Origin: Angustibacter sp049994355 | Lineage (GTDB): Bacteria; Actinomycetota; Actinomycetes; Actinomycetales; Angustibacteraceae | Reading direction: 5' to 3' | Length of the DNA: 64,000 nt | Assembly: GCF_049994355.1 (NCBI RefSeq) | Contig: NZ_CP188257.1 | Location: 868,001-932,000, forward strand | Part shown: piece by piece, positions 52,346 to 60,511 of the stretch | How the letters are laid out: the number at the start of each line of letters is the position of its first letter | Position numbering within the stretch: the stretch's first letter is position 1 | Made by a program: the position numbers and the translations under genes | The notes under the pieces: generated by a model | The model's database searches: none | Told to the model about the DNA's origin: nothing | Seen by the model: the letters and a program-made list of their open reading frames with translations, nothing else

Positions 52346-53734
52346 CTACTCGCGCCTGCGCAGGTGCCATCGGCGGGCCAGGGCGTCCAGGGCCTGGGTG
52401 GCTCGGGTGAGCGCCGCGTGGTTCGGCGGGCTCAGATCTCCTGGTGGTCCCGTGTTCCAGACCACATGTCCGTCAACGAGCTCGGCGCGGGCGCGGGTCG
52501 CGTGGACGTGACGGTGGTGGCGGCCGCAGAGCAGCGTCCCGTTCTCGACCGACGTTGCTCCACCCGCGCCGAACGGCACGATGTGGTGGGCCTGACACCA
52601 GGCGGGCGGTGCCTGGCACCCGGGGTAGCTGCAGTGCCGGTCACGGTGGGCGATCGCGGTTCGCTGACGGGGTGGGAACAGTCGCTGGGTGTCACCGACG
52701 TCGAGCGGGTTGCCGACGCCGTCGACGAGAATGGGCACGAGGTCGGCGTCGCAGGCGAGGTTGGCCAGCGCCTCGGAGCTGAGGGCCGTTCCGTCGGGCA
52801 GGGTGGCGGGCTGCAGCCCGTCCACCGGTCGGCCCTCGAGGGTCGCGGCCAACGTCGGTTGCGCCACGGTGACCACCACTCGGTAGGGGCTGCCATGGGT
52901 TTCCGGCAGCAGTCCCGGCGTGGCCACCACCGTGTCGGCGACCAGGTTGAGGGCGTCGTGACGGCGTTGGGCCGGTGTGCGCGGGTCGGGCGTGCCGTCC
53001 GCGGCCGGTCGGGGTGCGGACCAGGCGTCCAGGGCGGTGCGCAGGGCGGCGCCGCATTCGGGTGTCAGCGAACCCGTCAGGTGAACCATCCCGGAGTTCT
53101 CGGTCACCATGGTCAGCGCGCGCGCCCGTGCCCTGGCTCGTTCGTCGCGGGCCAGCCGAGCGTCCGCGTCCGGGTCCAGGCGCGCGGTGAGGTAGCTGGC
53201 GAGACTGTGGAGCCTGGGAGCGTCAAAGACCCTTGCCTGGTCCAGCAGGAAGTCCTGAGCCTCGTGCAGCGTCTCGGCGTCGATGGTCCCCGCCGGGACG
53301 CTCGGCGGGAGCAGTCCCTCGACAGTGCGGGACACCACGTCGACCTGGTCTGCCGCCAGCTCGCCGGTGAGCATGGCGTGCCGGGTCGGTGCAAGGTCGG
53401 CCGCCGTCGGGGTGCTGTAGAGCCGCTCGGCTCGCCGGGCCTGCCCGGCCGCCTGCCCGGGTGACATCGTCGGAACGACCTCGCGCAGCCAGTGCGCCAG
53501 CCGGCCGTGCCCGGACTTGGCCGGCAGTCCACGCGAGCCGGCGTCCGCGAGAAGTCGCGTCGAGTGCGCCGCGATCACCCGGGTGGCGTGCTCGAGCCCG
53601 GCGACGCTTGCGATGAGCTCCGCATCCGACAGCTGCCAGGACTCGGCCTGGGCCAGCTCGGCCACCGCAGAGATCGCGCGGGCAAGCGCAGCGGACTCGT
53701 CGTCTGCCGCCGTGCTGCCCGGGTCTGTGGTCAT
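52346..53734 (-). CDS. DUF222-HNH endonuclease family protein
   Basis: A 462-residue protein with an N-terminal helical DUF222 region (about 10-310) and a C-terminal HNH nuclease domain (about 370-435): CSYPGCQAPPAWCQAHHIVPFGAGG, NGTLLCGRHHRHVH, including the two CxxC-type zinc pairs and the His-His metal site. This is the multi-copy family known as 13E12 repeats in mycobacteria, often suspected to be mobile or homing-like but without proven activity. No flanking direct repeats are seen. The 170 bp upstream are rich in CCACAGG/CCTGTGG sites. Confidence 0.9.
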   Translation of the reverse strand: MTTDPGSTAADDESAALARAISAVAELAQAESWQLSDAELIASVAGLEHATRVIAAHSTRLLADAGSRGLPAKSGHGRLAHWLREVVPTMSPGQAAGQARRAERLYSTPTAADLAPTRHAMLTGELAADQVDVVSRTVEGLLPPSVPAGTIDAETLHEAQDFLLDQARVFDAPRLHSLASYLTARLDPDADARLARDERARARARALTMVTENSGMVHLTGSLTPECGAALRTALDAWSAPRPAADGTPDPRTPAQRRHDALNLVADTVVATPGLLPETHGSPYRVVVTVAQPTLAATLEGRPVDGLQPATLPDGTALSSEALANLACDADLVPILVDGVGNPLDVGDTQRLFPPRQRTAIAHRDRHCSYPGCQAPPAWCQAHHIVPFGAGGATSVENGTLLCGRHHRHVHATRARAELVDGHVVWNTGPPGDLSPPNHAALTRATQALDALARRWHLRRRE

Positions 53735-53773
53735 GTGGCCACGCTAGGGGTGGTCGCCGTCAGATCGCCTGTG

Positions 53774-53844
53774 CCACAGGAAACCTGTGGACGGTGGGAC
53801 CAGCTGTGGACCCAGCCCTGTGGACGGCCGGGAACAATCCACAG
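53774..53844. repeat. Cluster of CCACAGG/CCTGTGG sites upstream of the HNH gene
   Basis: CCACAGG-AAA-CCTGTGG (53774-53790) is a perfect inverted repeat, followed by CTGTGGA (53804), CCTGTGGA (53817) and TCCACAG (53838). The core is the same as in the 5207-5369 cluster but in mixed orientation. It may be regulator or DnaA sites in the HNH/MarR divergent region. Confidence 0.6.
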
Positions 53845-53871
53845 CAAGAGCCGGTTGACCCCACAGAGTCA

Positions 53872-53897
53872 TTAGCAAAGGTAATGAGGTACGCTAA
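53872..53897 (+). promoter_or_regulatory. MarR operator and -10 box
   Basis: An inverted repeat TTAGC (53872-53876) ... GCTAA (53893-53897) with a 16-bp gap overlaps TACGCT (53890-53895), a -10 box 5 nt before GTG 53901 and 8 nt before ATG 53904. The position suits autorepression by the MarR protein. Confidence 0.5.
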
Positions 53898-53903
53898 CAA
53901 GTG

Positions 53904-54353
53904 ATGTCTTCCGCAGCCAGCCCCCCAACCCGCCGTCCGATCGCGTCCCTCGCGGTCGAGCTGCGGATGGCTGTCATGCGCACGTCCCGTCGCCTCCGCC
54001 AGGAGCGCAGCGTGGATGACGTGACCCCGGGGCAGTACTCGGTGCTGGCCGGTCTCGACGTGGTCGGACCGATGACTCCACGCGAGCTCGCCGTCCGCGA
54101 GAAGGTGCAGCCGCCGTCCATGACGCGCACGATCGCCGCGCTGGAGCAGCTCGGCCTCGTCGACCGGACCGACCACCCCTCCGACGGTCGCCAGGTCCTG
54201 GTCAGCCTCTCCGCGCATGGCGCGACCGTCGTCCGCGAGACGCGCAAACGCCGCGACGCCTGGTTCGCCAAGCGCCTCGCCGAGGCGACCCCCGCCGAGC
54301 GCGAGGTCCTCGCTCAGGCCGCTGTGATCCTCAACCGTCTGGCTGATTCGTGA
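53904..54353 (+). CDS. MarR-family transcriptional regulator
   Basis: A 149-residue winged-helix regulator: LAVELRMAVMRTSRRLRQER (dimer helix), MTPRELAVREKVQPPSMTRTIAALEQLGLVDR (recognition helix and turn), the wing with the DHPSDGRQVLV signature, and a C-terminal dimer helix. It probably represses the downstream MFS gene, with which it overlaps by 4 bp (GTGA), and is released by a small aromatic or drug ligand. ATG 53904 is used; GTG 53901 would add one residue. Its operator lies directly upstream. Confidence 0.93.
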   Translation: MSSAASPPTRRPIASLAVELRMAVMRTSRRLRQERSVDDVTPGQYSVLAGLDVVGPMTPRELAVREKVQPPSMTRTIAALEQLGLVDRTDHPSDGRQVLVSLSAHGATVVRETRKRRDAWFAKRLAEATPAEREVLAQAAVILNRLADS

Positions 54354-55675
54354 GCCCGACCTTCCGCGCGCTGCGGACCTTCAACTACCGCGTCTGGGCC
54401 ATGGGCGCCATCGTGTCGAACGTCGGCACCTGGATGCAACGCGTCGCCCAGGACTGGCTCGTGCTCACGGTGCTCACGGACCACTCGGCGGTCGCCGTCG
54501 GTATCACCACGGGTCTGCAGTTCGCCCCGATGGTGCTGCTTGCCCCGTTCGCCGGCCTGCTCGCCGACCGGGTGTCGAAGCGCAAGCTGCTGATCGGCAC
54601 CCAGGCTGCGATGGGGCTGGTGGGCCTCGTGATGGGTCTGCTCGTGGTGACCGGCTCGGCACAGCTCTGGCAGGCCTACGCCCTCGCGTTCGCTCTCGGC
54701 ATGGCGGCCGCAGTGGACTCGCCGGCCCGGCAGGCGTTCGTCAGCGAGATGGTGGCCCGCGAGGACCTGTCCAACGCGGTCGGCCTGAACAGCGCCTCGT
54801 TCAACGCGGCCCGGATCATCGGGCCCGGCCTGGCCGGGCTGCTGATCGCCTGGGTCGGCACTGGCCCGGTCTTCCTGATCAACGCCGCAACCTTCCTCGC
54901 GGTGATCGGGTCGCTGCTGCGGATGCGCGCCAGCGAGCTGACCCCGGCCGACCGCGCGCCACGCGGCAAGGGGCAGCTGCGCGAAGGCGTGCGCTACGTG
55001 CGCAACCGCCCCGACCTGATCCTGATCATGAGCATCGTCTGCCTGGTCGGCACGTTCGGGCTGAACTTCCAGATGACCACGGCGATCATGGCGACCGGCG
55101 CGTTCGGCAAGGGAGCGGGCGAGTACGGGCTGCTCGGTTCGATCATGGCCATCGGCTCGCTGGCCGGCGCGCTGCTGGCCGCGCGCCGCGAGCGCCCGCG
55201 GCTGCGGCTCGTCGTCGGAGCCACGTTCGCGTTCGGGGTGTTCGCCTCGATCTCGGCGCTGATGCCGACGTACGAGCTGTTCGCGCTCTCACTGATCCCG
55301 GTCGGCCTGTCCGCGTTGACCCTGATGACGAGCGCCAACGCCACGATGCAGCTGTCCGTCGCGCCGCAGATGCGCGGTCGGGTGATGGCCCTGTACATGG
55401 CGATCTTCATGGGTGGCACGCCGATCGGTGCACCGATCATCGGCTGGATCGGCGCCACCATGGGCCCGCGCTGGACGATCCTGTTCGGCGGTCTGGTTTC
55501 GCTCTCCACGGCTGTGGTGGCCGGCGTGTATGTGGCGCGCAAGCAGGAACTGCGGCTGAGCTACAGCCTGACGCAGACCCCGCGCCTGCAGGTGCGCCAG
55601 TCCCGGGCGGCGCGCGAGGTCGCCCGCGACCGGATGCTCGCAGATCAGGTCGCAGACACCCGCTCGGCTGCCTGA
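54350..55675 (+). CDS. MFS exporter, paired with MarR regulator
   Basis: A 441-residue major facilitator of the EntS/MFS_3 type: FRALRTFNYRVWAMGAIVSNVGTWMQRVAQDWLVL for the first helix, LADRVSKRKLL as motif A, and SPARQAFVSEMVAREDLSNAVGLNSASFNAARIIGP, the diagnostic stretch of this group. About 12 TM segments; the long C-terminal tail (about 400-441) is cytoplasmic and rich in Arg. GTG 54350 overlaps the marR stop. Probable drug or metabolite efflux. Confidence 0.93.
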   Translation: MSPTFRALRTFNYRVWAMGAIVSNVGTWMQRVAQDWLVLTVLTDHSAVAVGITTGLQFAPMVLLAPFAGLLADRVSKRKLLIGTQAAMGLVGLVMGLLVVTGSAQLWQAYALAFALGMAAAVDSPARQAFVSEMVAREDLSNAVGLNSASFNAARIIGPGLAGLLIAWVGTGPVFLINAATFLAVIGSLLRMRASELTPADRAPRGKGQLREGVRYVRNRPDLILIMSIVCLVGTFGLNFQMTTAIMATGAFGKGAGEYGLLGSIMAIGSLAGALLAARRERPRLRLVVGATFAFGVFASISALMPTYELFALSLIPVGLSALTLMTSANATMQLSVAPQMRGRVMALYMAIFMGGTPIGAPIIGWIGATMGPRWTILFGGLVSLSTAVVAGVYVARKQELRLSYSLTQTPRLQVRQSRAAREVARDRMLADQVADTRSAA

Positions 55676-55695
55676 GCGCGGTACCGGCACGCACC

Positions 55696-55701
55696 TACAG
55701 T
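55696..55701 (+). promoter_or_regulatory. -10 box of a 28-codon leaderless gene
   Basis: TACAGT ends exactly 7 nt before GTG 55709 with no Shine-Dalgarno sequence between, the standard leaderless spacing seen elsewhere in this window. Confidence 0.45.
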
Positions 55702-55708
55702 TGACCCC

Positions 55709-55795
55709 GTGACTCCCAGGACCAGGCGGCTCGTCGTCAGCGTCGCCCTCGCTTCGTTGGTCCTCGCGGCCCTGCTCGGTGCCTTGCTGCGCTGA
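55709..55795 (+). CDS. Small single-pass membrane peptide (28 residues)
   Basis: GTG at 55709 begins a 28-codon frame ending TGA 55793-55795. The product has a basic start (TPRTRRL) followed by one hydrophobic helix (VVSVALASLVLAALLGALL) and a final Arg, which obeys the positive-inside rule. Supported by the -10 box 7 nt upstream and by lying in an otherwise gene-free 277-bp gap between an MFS gene and the patatin gene. Function unknown; it is too short for homology by eye and could be chance. Confidence 0.4.
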   Translation: MTPRTRRLVVSVALASLVLAALLGALLR

Positions 55796-55952
55796 CGCCC
55801 GCCCCCCACGCCCCTACGGGGCGCCCGCGTGCGGCCTTCCGCCTGGCCCTCACCCAGGAACCCCATCAGCACCCGCAGCCCCACCCGTAGACAGAAGATC
55901 ATCGCGGTGGGATAACTAGCGAGGGGACCGCTTCCCGGGTCGGGGGGTCGAC

Positions 55953-58900
55953 ATGAGCTCGGACGACGAGCAGCCGCCGCAGCCCCCCGCGCCCGAACAA
56001 GCCCCTCCCGAAGATCCGCCGCCCCAGCCGAAACCGCCACGTCGCAAAGTCACCGAGCTGCTCGACGTCCAGGCGCCGCCACCCGCGAGACCCGGGGACG
56101 AGTCCGAGCACGACCTGGTGGCGCGGGTGCGCTACCTCGCGTTCCGTCGTCCGGTGCTCAAGGCGGTCGTCGCCGCGGCGCTGCTCGCGCCCGCGGCCGG
56201 GCAGGACGTGCTTGAGGACGGCGACCGGCCCTTCGTGCTGCTGCTGTGCACCCTGGTCACCTGGCTGCTGCTGGTGGCCACCTTCCGGATCCGAGGCGGC
56301 CGTGGACCGACCGTGAAGACCAGTCCGAACGCCGGACAGGTGATGCGCGTCTGGTGCCTGGTCAGCCTGCTGGGTCTGCTGTCGTGCTGCGTCGCGGTGT
56401 TCGTGCGCTCGGCGGGAACGGCCGACGTGGCGCTGCTGCTGCAGGGGGTGGCGACCGCGGGGTCGTTCGCGGTGGTGTGGTGGGTCAGGCCGCGTCGCGA
56501 CGACAAGTCCTACGACCCGAACGCGCCGCTGCCGCAACCGTCCGGCTACGAGGCGTTCATCCACGGCCAGAAGCAGGTTGCCCAGCCAACCACCCAGGCC
56601 CTGGACAGGGCCGAGGAGACGGCGCCCGAGCCGGCCATGCTGTTCCGCGGCACCGCGATCGCGTGCTCTGGTGGCGGCATCCGATCGGCCGCCTTCTGCC
56701 TGGGCGGGCTGCAGCGGCTGCGCGACTGCGATGAGCCGGGCACGTCGTTGTACGACGGGACCGACCGCGTGTACGCGGTCAGCGGTGGCGGCTACATCGC
56801 GACGGCGCTGCACATGGCCAGGCGCCACAGCGAGCAGGACGAGACGGTGCAGCAGACGATCTTCGCGCCCGGCTCTCCGGAGGAGGACTGGCTGCGGAGG
56901 CGTTCGAAGTTCCTGCTGCCGACCGGCTCGACGAGGATCTCGGGCGTCCTGTCGATCCTGTACGGGATCGCGGTGAACGTCACGCTGATCGGCGTCGGCC
57001 TCTACTGGGTGGCCCTGTACGTCGGCTGGGTGCACCAGCGGATCACGGTGGTCTGTCCGCAGCGCGGCCCGGACGGCGCGGCGACGTGCCTGAATGACGG
57101 TACGCAGGCGATGTTCGACAGCGGGCGGGGGACCGCGCACGGCGGATGGTTCTGGTTCGGCTGGGGCGTGCTGGTGCTCGGGCTGGGGATGTTCGTCCTG
57201 GCGAAGGTGCTGGCGAAGTACCGCGGCCGTGGGCGGTTGGCGCTGGCCAGCATGACCCAGACCATCGTCGGCATCGGCCTGGGCGTGGGTGCGCTGATCA
57301 TCGTGCTGCCCTGGCTTGTCGTGGTGCTGAACAACGCGACGTTGGAGAACAAGCCGACGCAGACGGTCGCGCGGGTGATGGCGGCATCCCGACTGGCCAC
57401 TCCAGCCGGCTGTCTGACCGCGGTGGAGAACGACTTCAGCACAGAGGCGGTGCTGGCCTGGGGTCGGGCAACTCCCAAGCAGCGCACCGACTCGGTGCCG
57501 TTCACCTACGGCGGGTGCGGCGGCAGCTGGACGGACGACGCGGTGGTGTTCGCTCCTGGCGGCACCGTGGCCCTGGGCCCGGAGGGCACCTGGTGCGACA
57601 TGGACCCGCAGCGCCATCCGGTGCCCAGCTTCTGCGACGACCGGCCGGGCCGCGGTGCCAGTTCGCTGTCCGACACGCTCGCCTCGTGGCTGACCGCGGT
57701 GATCGCCTTGGCGGCCGGGGTCCGCAGCCTGCTGAAGGCCGGGCAGGCATCGGCTCCGATGACCCGGCGCGGCGCGGCGCTGGACGTGTTCCGCAGGCTC
57801 GTGGTGCCGTGGCTGGCCGGCGGCATCGTGGTCGTCGCCGCGTTCGTGGTGCTGCTCGTGCTGGTGCGGGACAACCTGCTGTTCCCCGAGCGGCTGGAGG
57901 CGTACCGGGTCGAGCTCTACGCCATCCTGGTGGTGCTGGCGATCCGGTTGTTCAGCGACGCCATGCTCAGCTCGCTGCACCCCTTCTACCGGGAGCGGCT
58001 CTCGGACGCTTTCCTGGTGTTCCGCAAGGACTCCCAGGCCCAGCCGCTGCCGTACAAGGTGCCGACCCATGTGGCTGACAACGGTGCGCTAAAGGGCCCG
58101 AACCTGGTCGTCTGCTGCACGGTCAACATCTCCGACCCGGACTACATCCCGGCGGCGCGGGGCTGTGCGCCGTTCCAGTTCCGCACCGGCCCTGGCGAGC
58201 TGGACGGAGAACCCGTCGAGCAGGGCCTGATCGGGATCAGCGACGCCAGGCTGCCGCAGGGCCGGATGCGACCCGCCGACGCGTACTCCGCGACGTCGGA
58301 CCCGCAGGGGCTGGACACCACGGTGGCTGCGGCGATGGCGGCCAGCGCGGCCGCCTTCTCACCGGTGGTCGGCCGGATGAGCGGTCGGGTCCGCCCGTAC
58401 CGGATGCTGCTGGCACTGGCCAACGCGCGTCTTGGCGTATGGCTGCCCAACCCGTACCTGGTGGACCCCAGGGCGAGCGTGCAGGCGGAGCCCCGGGACG
58501 GGAACGAGCGTCTGCTCTGGCTGTGGCGGCGGGCGGTGCGTCCCGGGCCGCTGCGGATCTTCCGCGAGGCGTTCGGCAGCATGACCATCGACGACACCCG
58601 GGTCTACGTCACCGACGGCGGCCACTACGACAACACGGCCATGGTGGAGGCGTTGCGGGACAGGCCTCGTACGCTGTTCGTGCTGGATGCGTCCGCCGAC
58701 GCCGAGGACAGCCTCGACGCGCTCAGCGACGCGATCGTGACGGCCCGGATGGACCTCGGTCTGGTCGTCCGGCCTAGCCCGCCGACGGCCGCGGCGCTGC
58801 TGCGGCGCGACGCGGCGACCTCGACGAACGTGATCCCGCGCGGCGCGCAGACCGCGGTCTCGCTGCCGCAGCGGGCCAGCCAGGCCTGGATGCATCTACA

Positions 58901-59168
58901 GGTGTCCACGGTGCGCGACCCGGAGACGGTGGTCAGCGACGTCTGGTTCGTCAAGAACGTGCGCACCGCTGAGCCCAACCTCGAGATCGACGGCTACGCC
59001 GCGGACAACCCGGCGTTCCCGGTCACCTCGACCGGCAACCAGTTCTACGGCGAGTACGACTTCGAGGCGTACCGGTTGCTGGGCTACACCAACACCACGA
59101 AGATGCTGGACGCGTTCTCGCAGGCGACCGGCGCGCAGGACAACACAGCGCCGAAGAAGCCGGTCTGA
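55953..59168 (+). CDS. Large multi-pass membrane patatin-like phospholipase
   Basis: A 1071-residue protein. The N-terminus (1-60) is Pro/Gln/Glu-rich; four hydrophobic segments follow (about 68-180). Patatin motifs: the oxyanion loop SGGGIR (239-244), nucleophile Ser277 in VSGGGY, and the dyad Asp888 in TDGGHYDN. About 610 residues separate Ser and Asp, against roughly 150-250 in ordinary patatins; the insertion holds about six TM segments (about 325-680). This agrees with the known group of large membrane-integrated patatins ending in DGGHxxN. It probably hydrolyses membrane lipids, but the substrate is unknown. ATG 55953 has GGGGGG about 6 nt upstream. Convergent with a lytic transglycosylase. 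Confidence 0.88.
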   Translation: MSSDDEQPPQPPAPEQAPPEDPPPQPKPPRRKVTELLDVQAPPPARPGDESEHDLVARVRYLAFRRPVLKAVVAAALLAPAAGQDVLEDGDRPFVLLLCTLVTWLLLVATFRIRGGRGPTVKTSPNAGQVMRVWCLVSLLGLLSCCVAVFVRSAGTADVALLLQGVATAGSFAVVWWVRPRRDDKSYDPNAPLPQPSGYEAFIHGQKQVAQPTTQALDRAEETAPEPAMLFRGTAIACSGGGIRSAAFCLGGLQRLRDCDEPGTSLYDGTDRVYAVSGGGYIATALHMARRHSEQDETVQQTIFAPGSPEEDWLRRRSKFLLPTGSTRISGVLSILYGIAVNVTLIGVGLYWVALYVGWVHQRITVVCPQRGPDGAATCLNDGTQAMFDSGRGTAHGGWFWFGWGVLVLGLGMFVLAKVLAKYRGRGRLALASMTQTIVGIGLGVGALIIVLPWLVVVLNNATLENKPTQTVARVMAASRLATPAGCLTAVENDFSTEAVLAWGRATPKQRTDSVPFTYGGCGGSWTDDAVVFAPGGTVALGPEGTWCDMDPQRHPVPSFCDDRPGRGASSLSDTLASWLTAVIALAAGVRSLLKAGQASAPMTRRGAALDVFRRLVVPWLAGGIVVVAAFVVLLVLVRDNLLFPERLEAYRVELYAILVVLAIRLFSDAMLSSLHPFYRERLSDAFLVFRKDSQAQPLPYKVPTHVADNGALKGPNLVVCCTVNISDPDYIPAARGCAPFQFRTGPGELDGEPVEQGLIGISDARLPQGRMRPADAYSATSDPQGLDTTVAAAMAASAAAFSPVVGRMSGRVRPYRMLLALANARLGVWLPNPYLVDPRASVQAEPRDGNERLLWLWRRAVRPGPLRIFREAFGSMTIDDTRVYVTDGGHYDNTAMVEALRDRPRTLFVLDASADAEDSLDALSDAIVTARMDLGLVVRPSPPTAAALLRRDAATSTNVIPRGAQTAVSLPQRASQAWMHLQVSTVRDPETVVSDVWFVKNVRTAEPNLEIDGYAADNPAFPVTSTGNQFYGEYDFEAYRLLGYTNTTKMLDAFSQATGAQDNTAPKKPV

Positions 59169-59188
59169 GCGCCGATCCCGTTGCGCGA

Positions 59189-60457
59189 CTAGGGCCGGTG
59201 GGTCGTCGTCGTGGTCGTGGTGGTGCTGGAGATCGTGGTGATGGTGCAGACCCGCACCCCGAGCACGTCGATGATGCAGGGCGTCGTGGTCGTCACGATC
59301 GGCGTGGGCAGCTGGACGACCCGGGTGACCACGGACGTCACCAGGCTCGCTGCGGACGACGCGGCGGACGACGCGGCGGACCCTAGCGATCCCACGGCGC
59401 CGGCGACGTTCGGCGCGGTCGTCGGTGCGGCAGCCGCGCCGTCCCCTCCTGAGCCACCGGTGCCGCCCGCGCGGCCAGGTCCACCGGCCGAACCGGCTGC
59501 GGTGGAACCGTTCTGGTTGCCCGACGCGGCTTGGCCGGCGCCCGCGGAGGGGGTCGCGGCCCGGGCTCCGGCCGCCTCGACGTCCGTGCCGGCCGTCGAT
59601 CCCTGGTGCGCTGCAGGCAGGCTGGACGCCGGCAGGCTGGCGATCCCGTGCCGGTAGGCGTCCGCGATCGCGATCACGGTGCGCACGTAGCGATCGGAGT
59701 TGTTGTAGCGCAGCACTGCCTGGTAGAGGTCGTCGGGCTGGCGCAGGTCACCGGGGCCGCTGCAGAGGTAGATCGCGGTGCCGGTCGCGGCGTCGTTCAG
59801 ATCCTGCGGGTCGCGTACGCCGTCCCCGTCGGCGTCCGCTCCGACGATCCGCCAGGTGCCCGGGATGAACTGCATCGGCCCGACGGCGCGGTCATACGTG
59901 GTGTCGCGGTCCCAGCGGCCGTTGTCGGTGTCCAGGATCCGCGCGGTGCCGTTGGCCCCGTTCAGCGGCAGGCCGATGATGCCCGGTCGGGCGATCCCGG
60001 CGGCGTCCAGTGTGTTGCCTGCGTAGCGGGCGTGGTCGCTCTCTACCCGCCCGATGGCGCCGACCAGCGCCCAGTCGATGCCGCAGGAAGGGTCGGCCTG
60101 CGAGACGAGCTTGGCCGCCAGTTGGTACGCGACCAGCGCGGCGCGCGGGATGCCGAGCTCGTCGAGGCGCACGGGCTGCGCGGTGCCGGCGCCGACCCTC
60201 GGCGGCAGCGCGAGCCCGGGCGCCAGCCCGGGGTCGGCGGCCTGCGGTCCGGACGTCGCGGGCTCGAGGCTGCTGGTCGTGCGGTCGGGCTGGGTGAGCG
60301 CCTGGTCCGGGACGGCAGGCAGCTCGATCCCATCGCCACCGGGACCGCCCGCCAGGGCCAGCGCGATCCCACTCGCCGTGAGCACGATCGCCGGCACCAG
60401 CGCGGCGGCCTGCCGCCACCTGATGCGGACGGTCCTGACCTGTCGGTGGGCACTCAC
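59189..60457 (-). CDS. Membrane-anchored lytic transglycosylase
   Basis: A 422-residue protein from GTG 60457 (GGAGG 8 nt upstream). One N-terminal TM or uncleaved signal (about 16-37), a Pro/Thr linker, then an SLT domain (about 120-290): catalytic Glu139 in GRVESDH, GPMQFIPGTW, the DADGDGVRDPQDL loop typical of MltB-like actinobacterial enzymes, and LRYNNSDRYVRTV. The tail is Ala/Gly/Ser-rich, then Thr-rich (ISSTTTTTTTTH) with a Cys pair (TPCIIDVLGVRVCT) that could form a disulfide. It cleaves peptidoglycan to 1,6-anhydro products outside the cell. Confidence 0.92.
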   Translation of the reverse strand: MSAHRQVRTVRIRWRQAAALVPAIVLTASGIALALAGGPGGDGIELPAVPDQALTQPDRTTSSLEPATSGPQAADPGLAPGLALPPRVGAGTAQPVRLDELGIPRAALVAYQLAAKLVSQADPSCGIDWALVGAIGRVESDHARYAGNTLDAAGIARPGIIGLPLNGANGTARILDTDNGRWDRDTTYDRAVGPMQFIPGTWRIVGADADGDGVRDPQDLNDAATGTAIYLCSGPGDLRQPDDLYQAVLRYNNSDRYVRTVIAIADAYRHGIASLPASSLPAAHQGSTAGTDVEAAGARAATPSAGAGQAASGNQNGSTAAGSAGGPGRAGGTGGSGGDGAAAAPTTAPNVAGAVGSLGSAASSAASSAASLVTSVVTRVVQLPTPIVTTTTPCIIDVLGVRVCTITTISSTTTTTTTTHRP

Positions 60458-60511
60458 GGCTGAAGCCTCCGTCGTCGTCTCGGCACACCCCACCCCCGGG
60501 GCTCGAACTGC

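Noticed and set aside
52346..53734. Insertion sequence or homing element
   Set aside because: The HNH gene belongs to a possibly mobile family, but I see no terminal inverted repeats, target duplication or interrupted gene.
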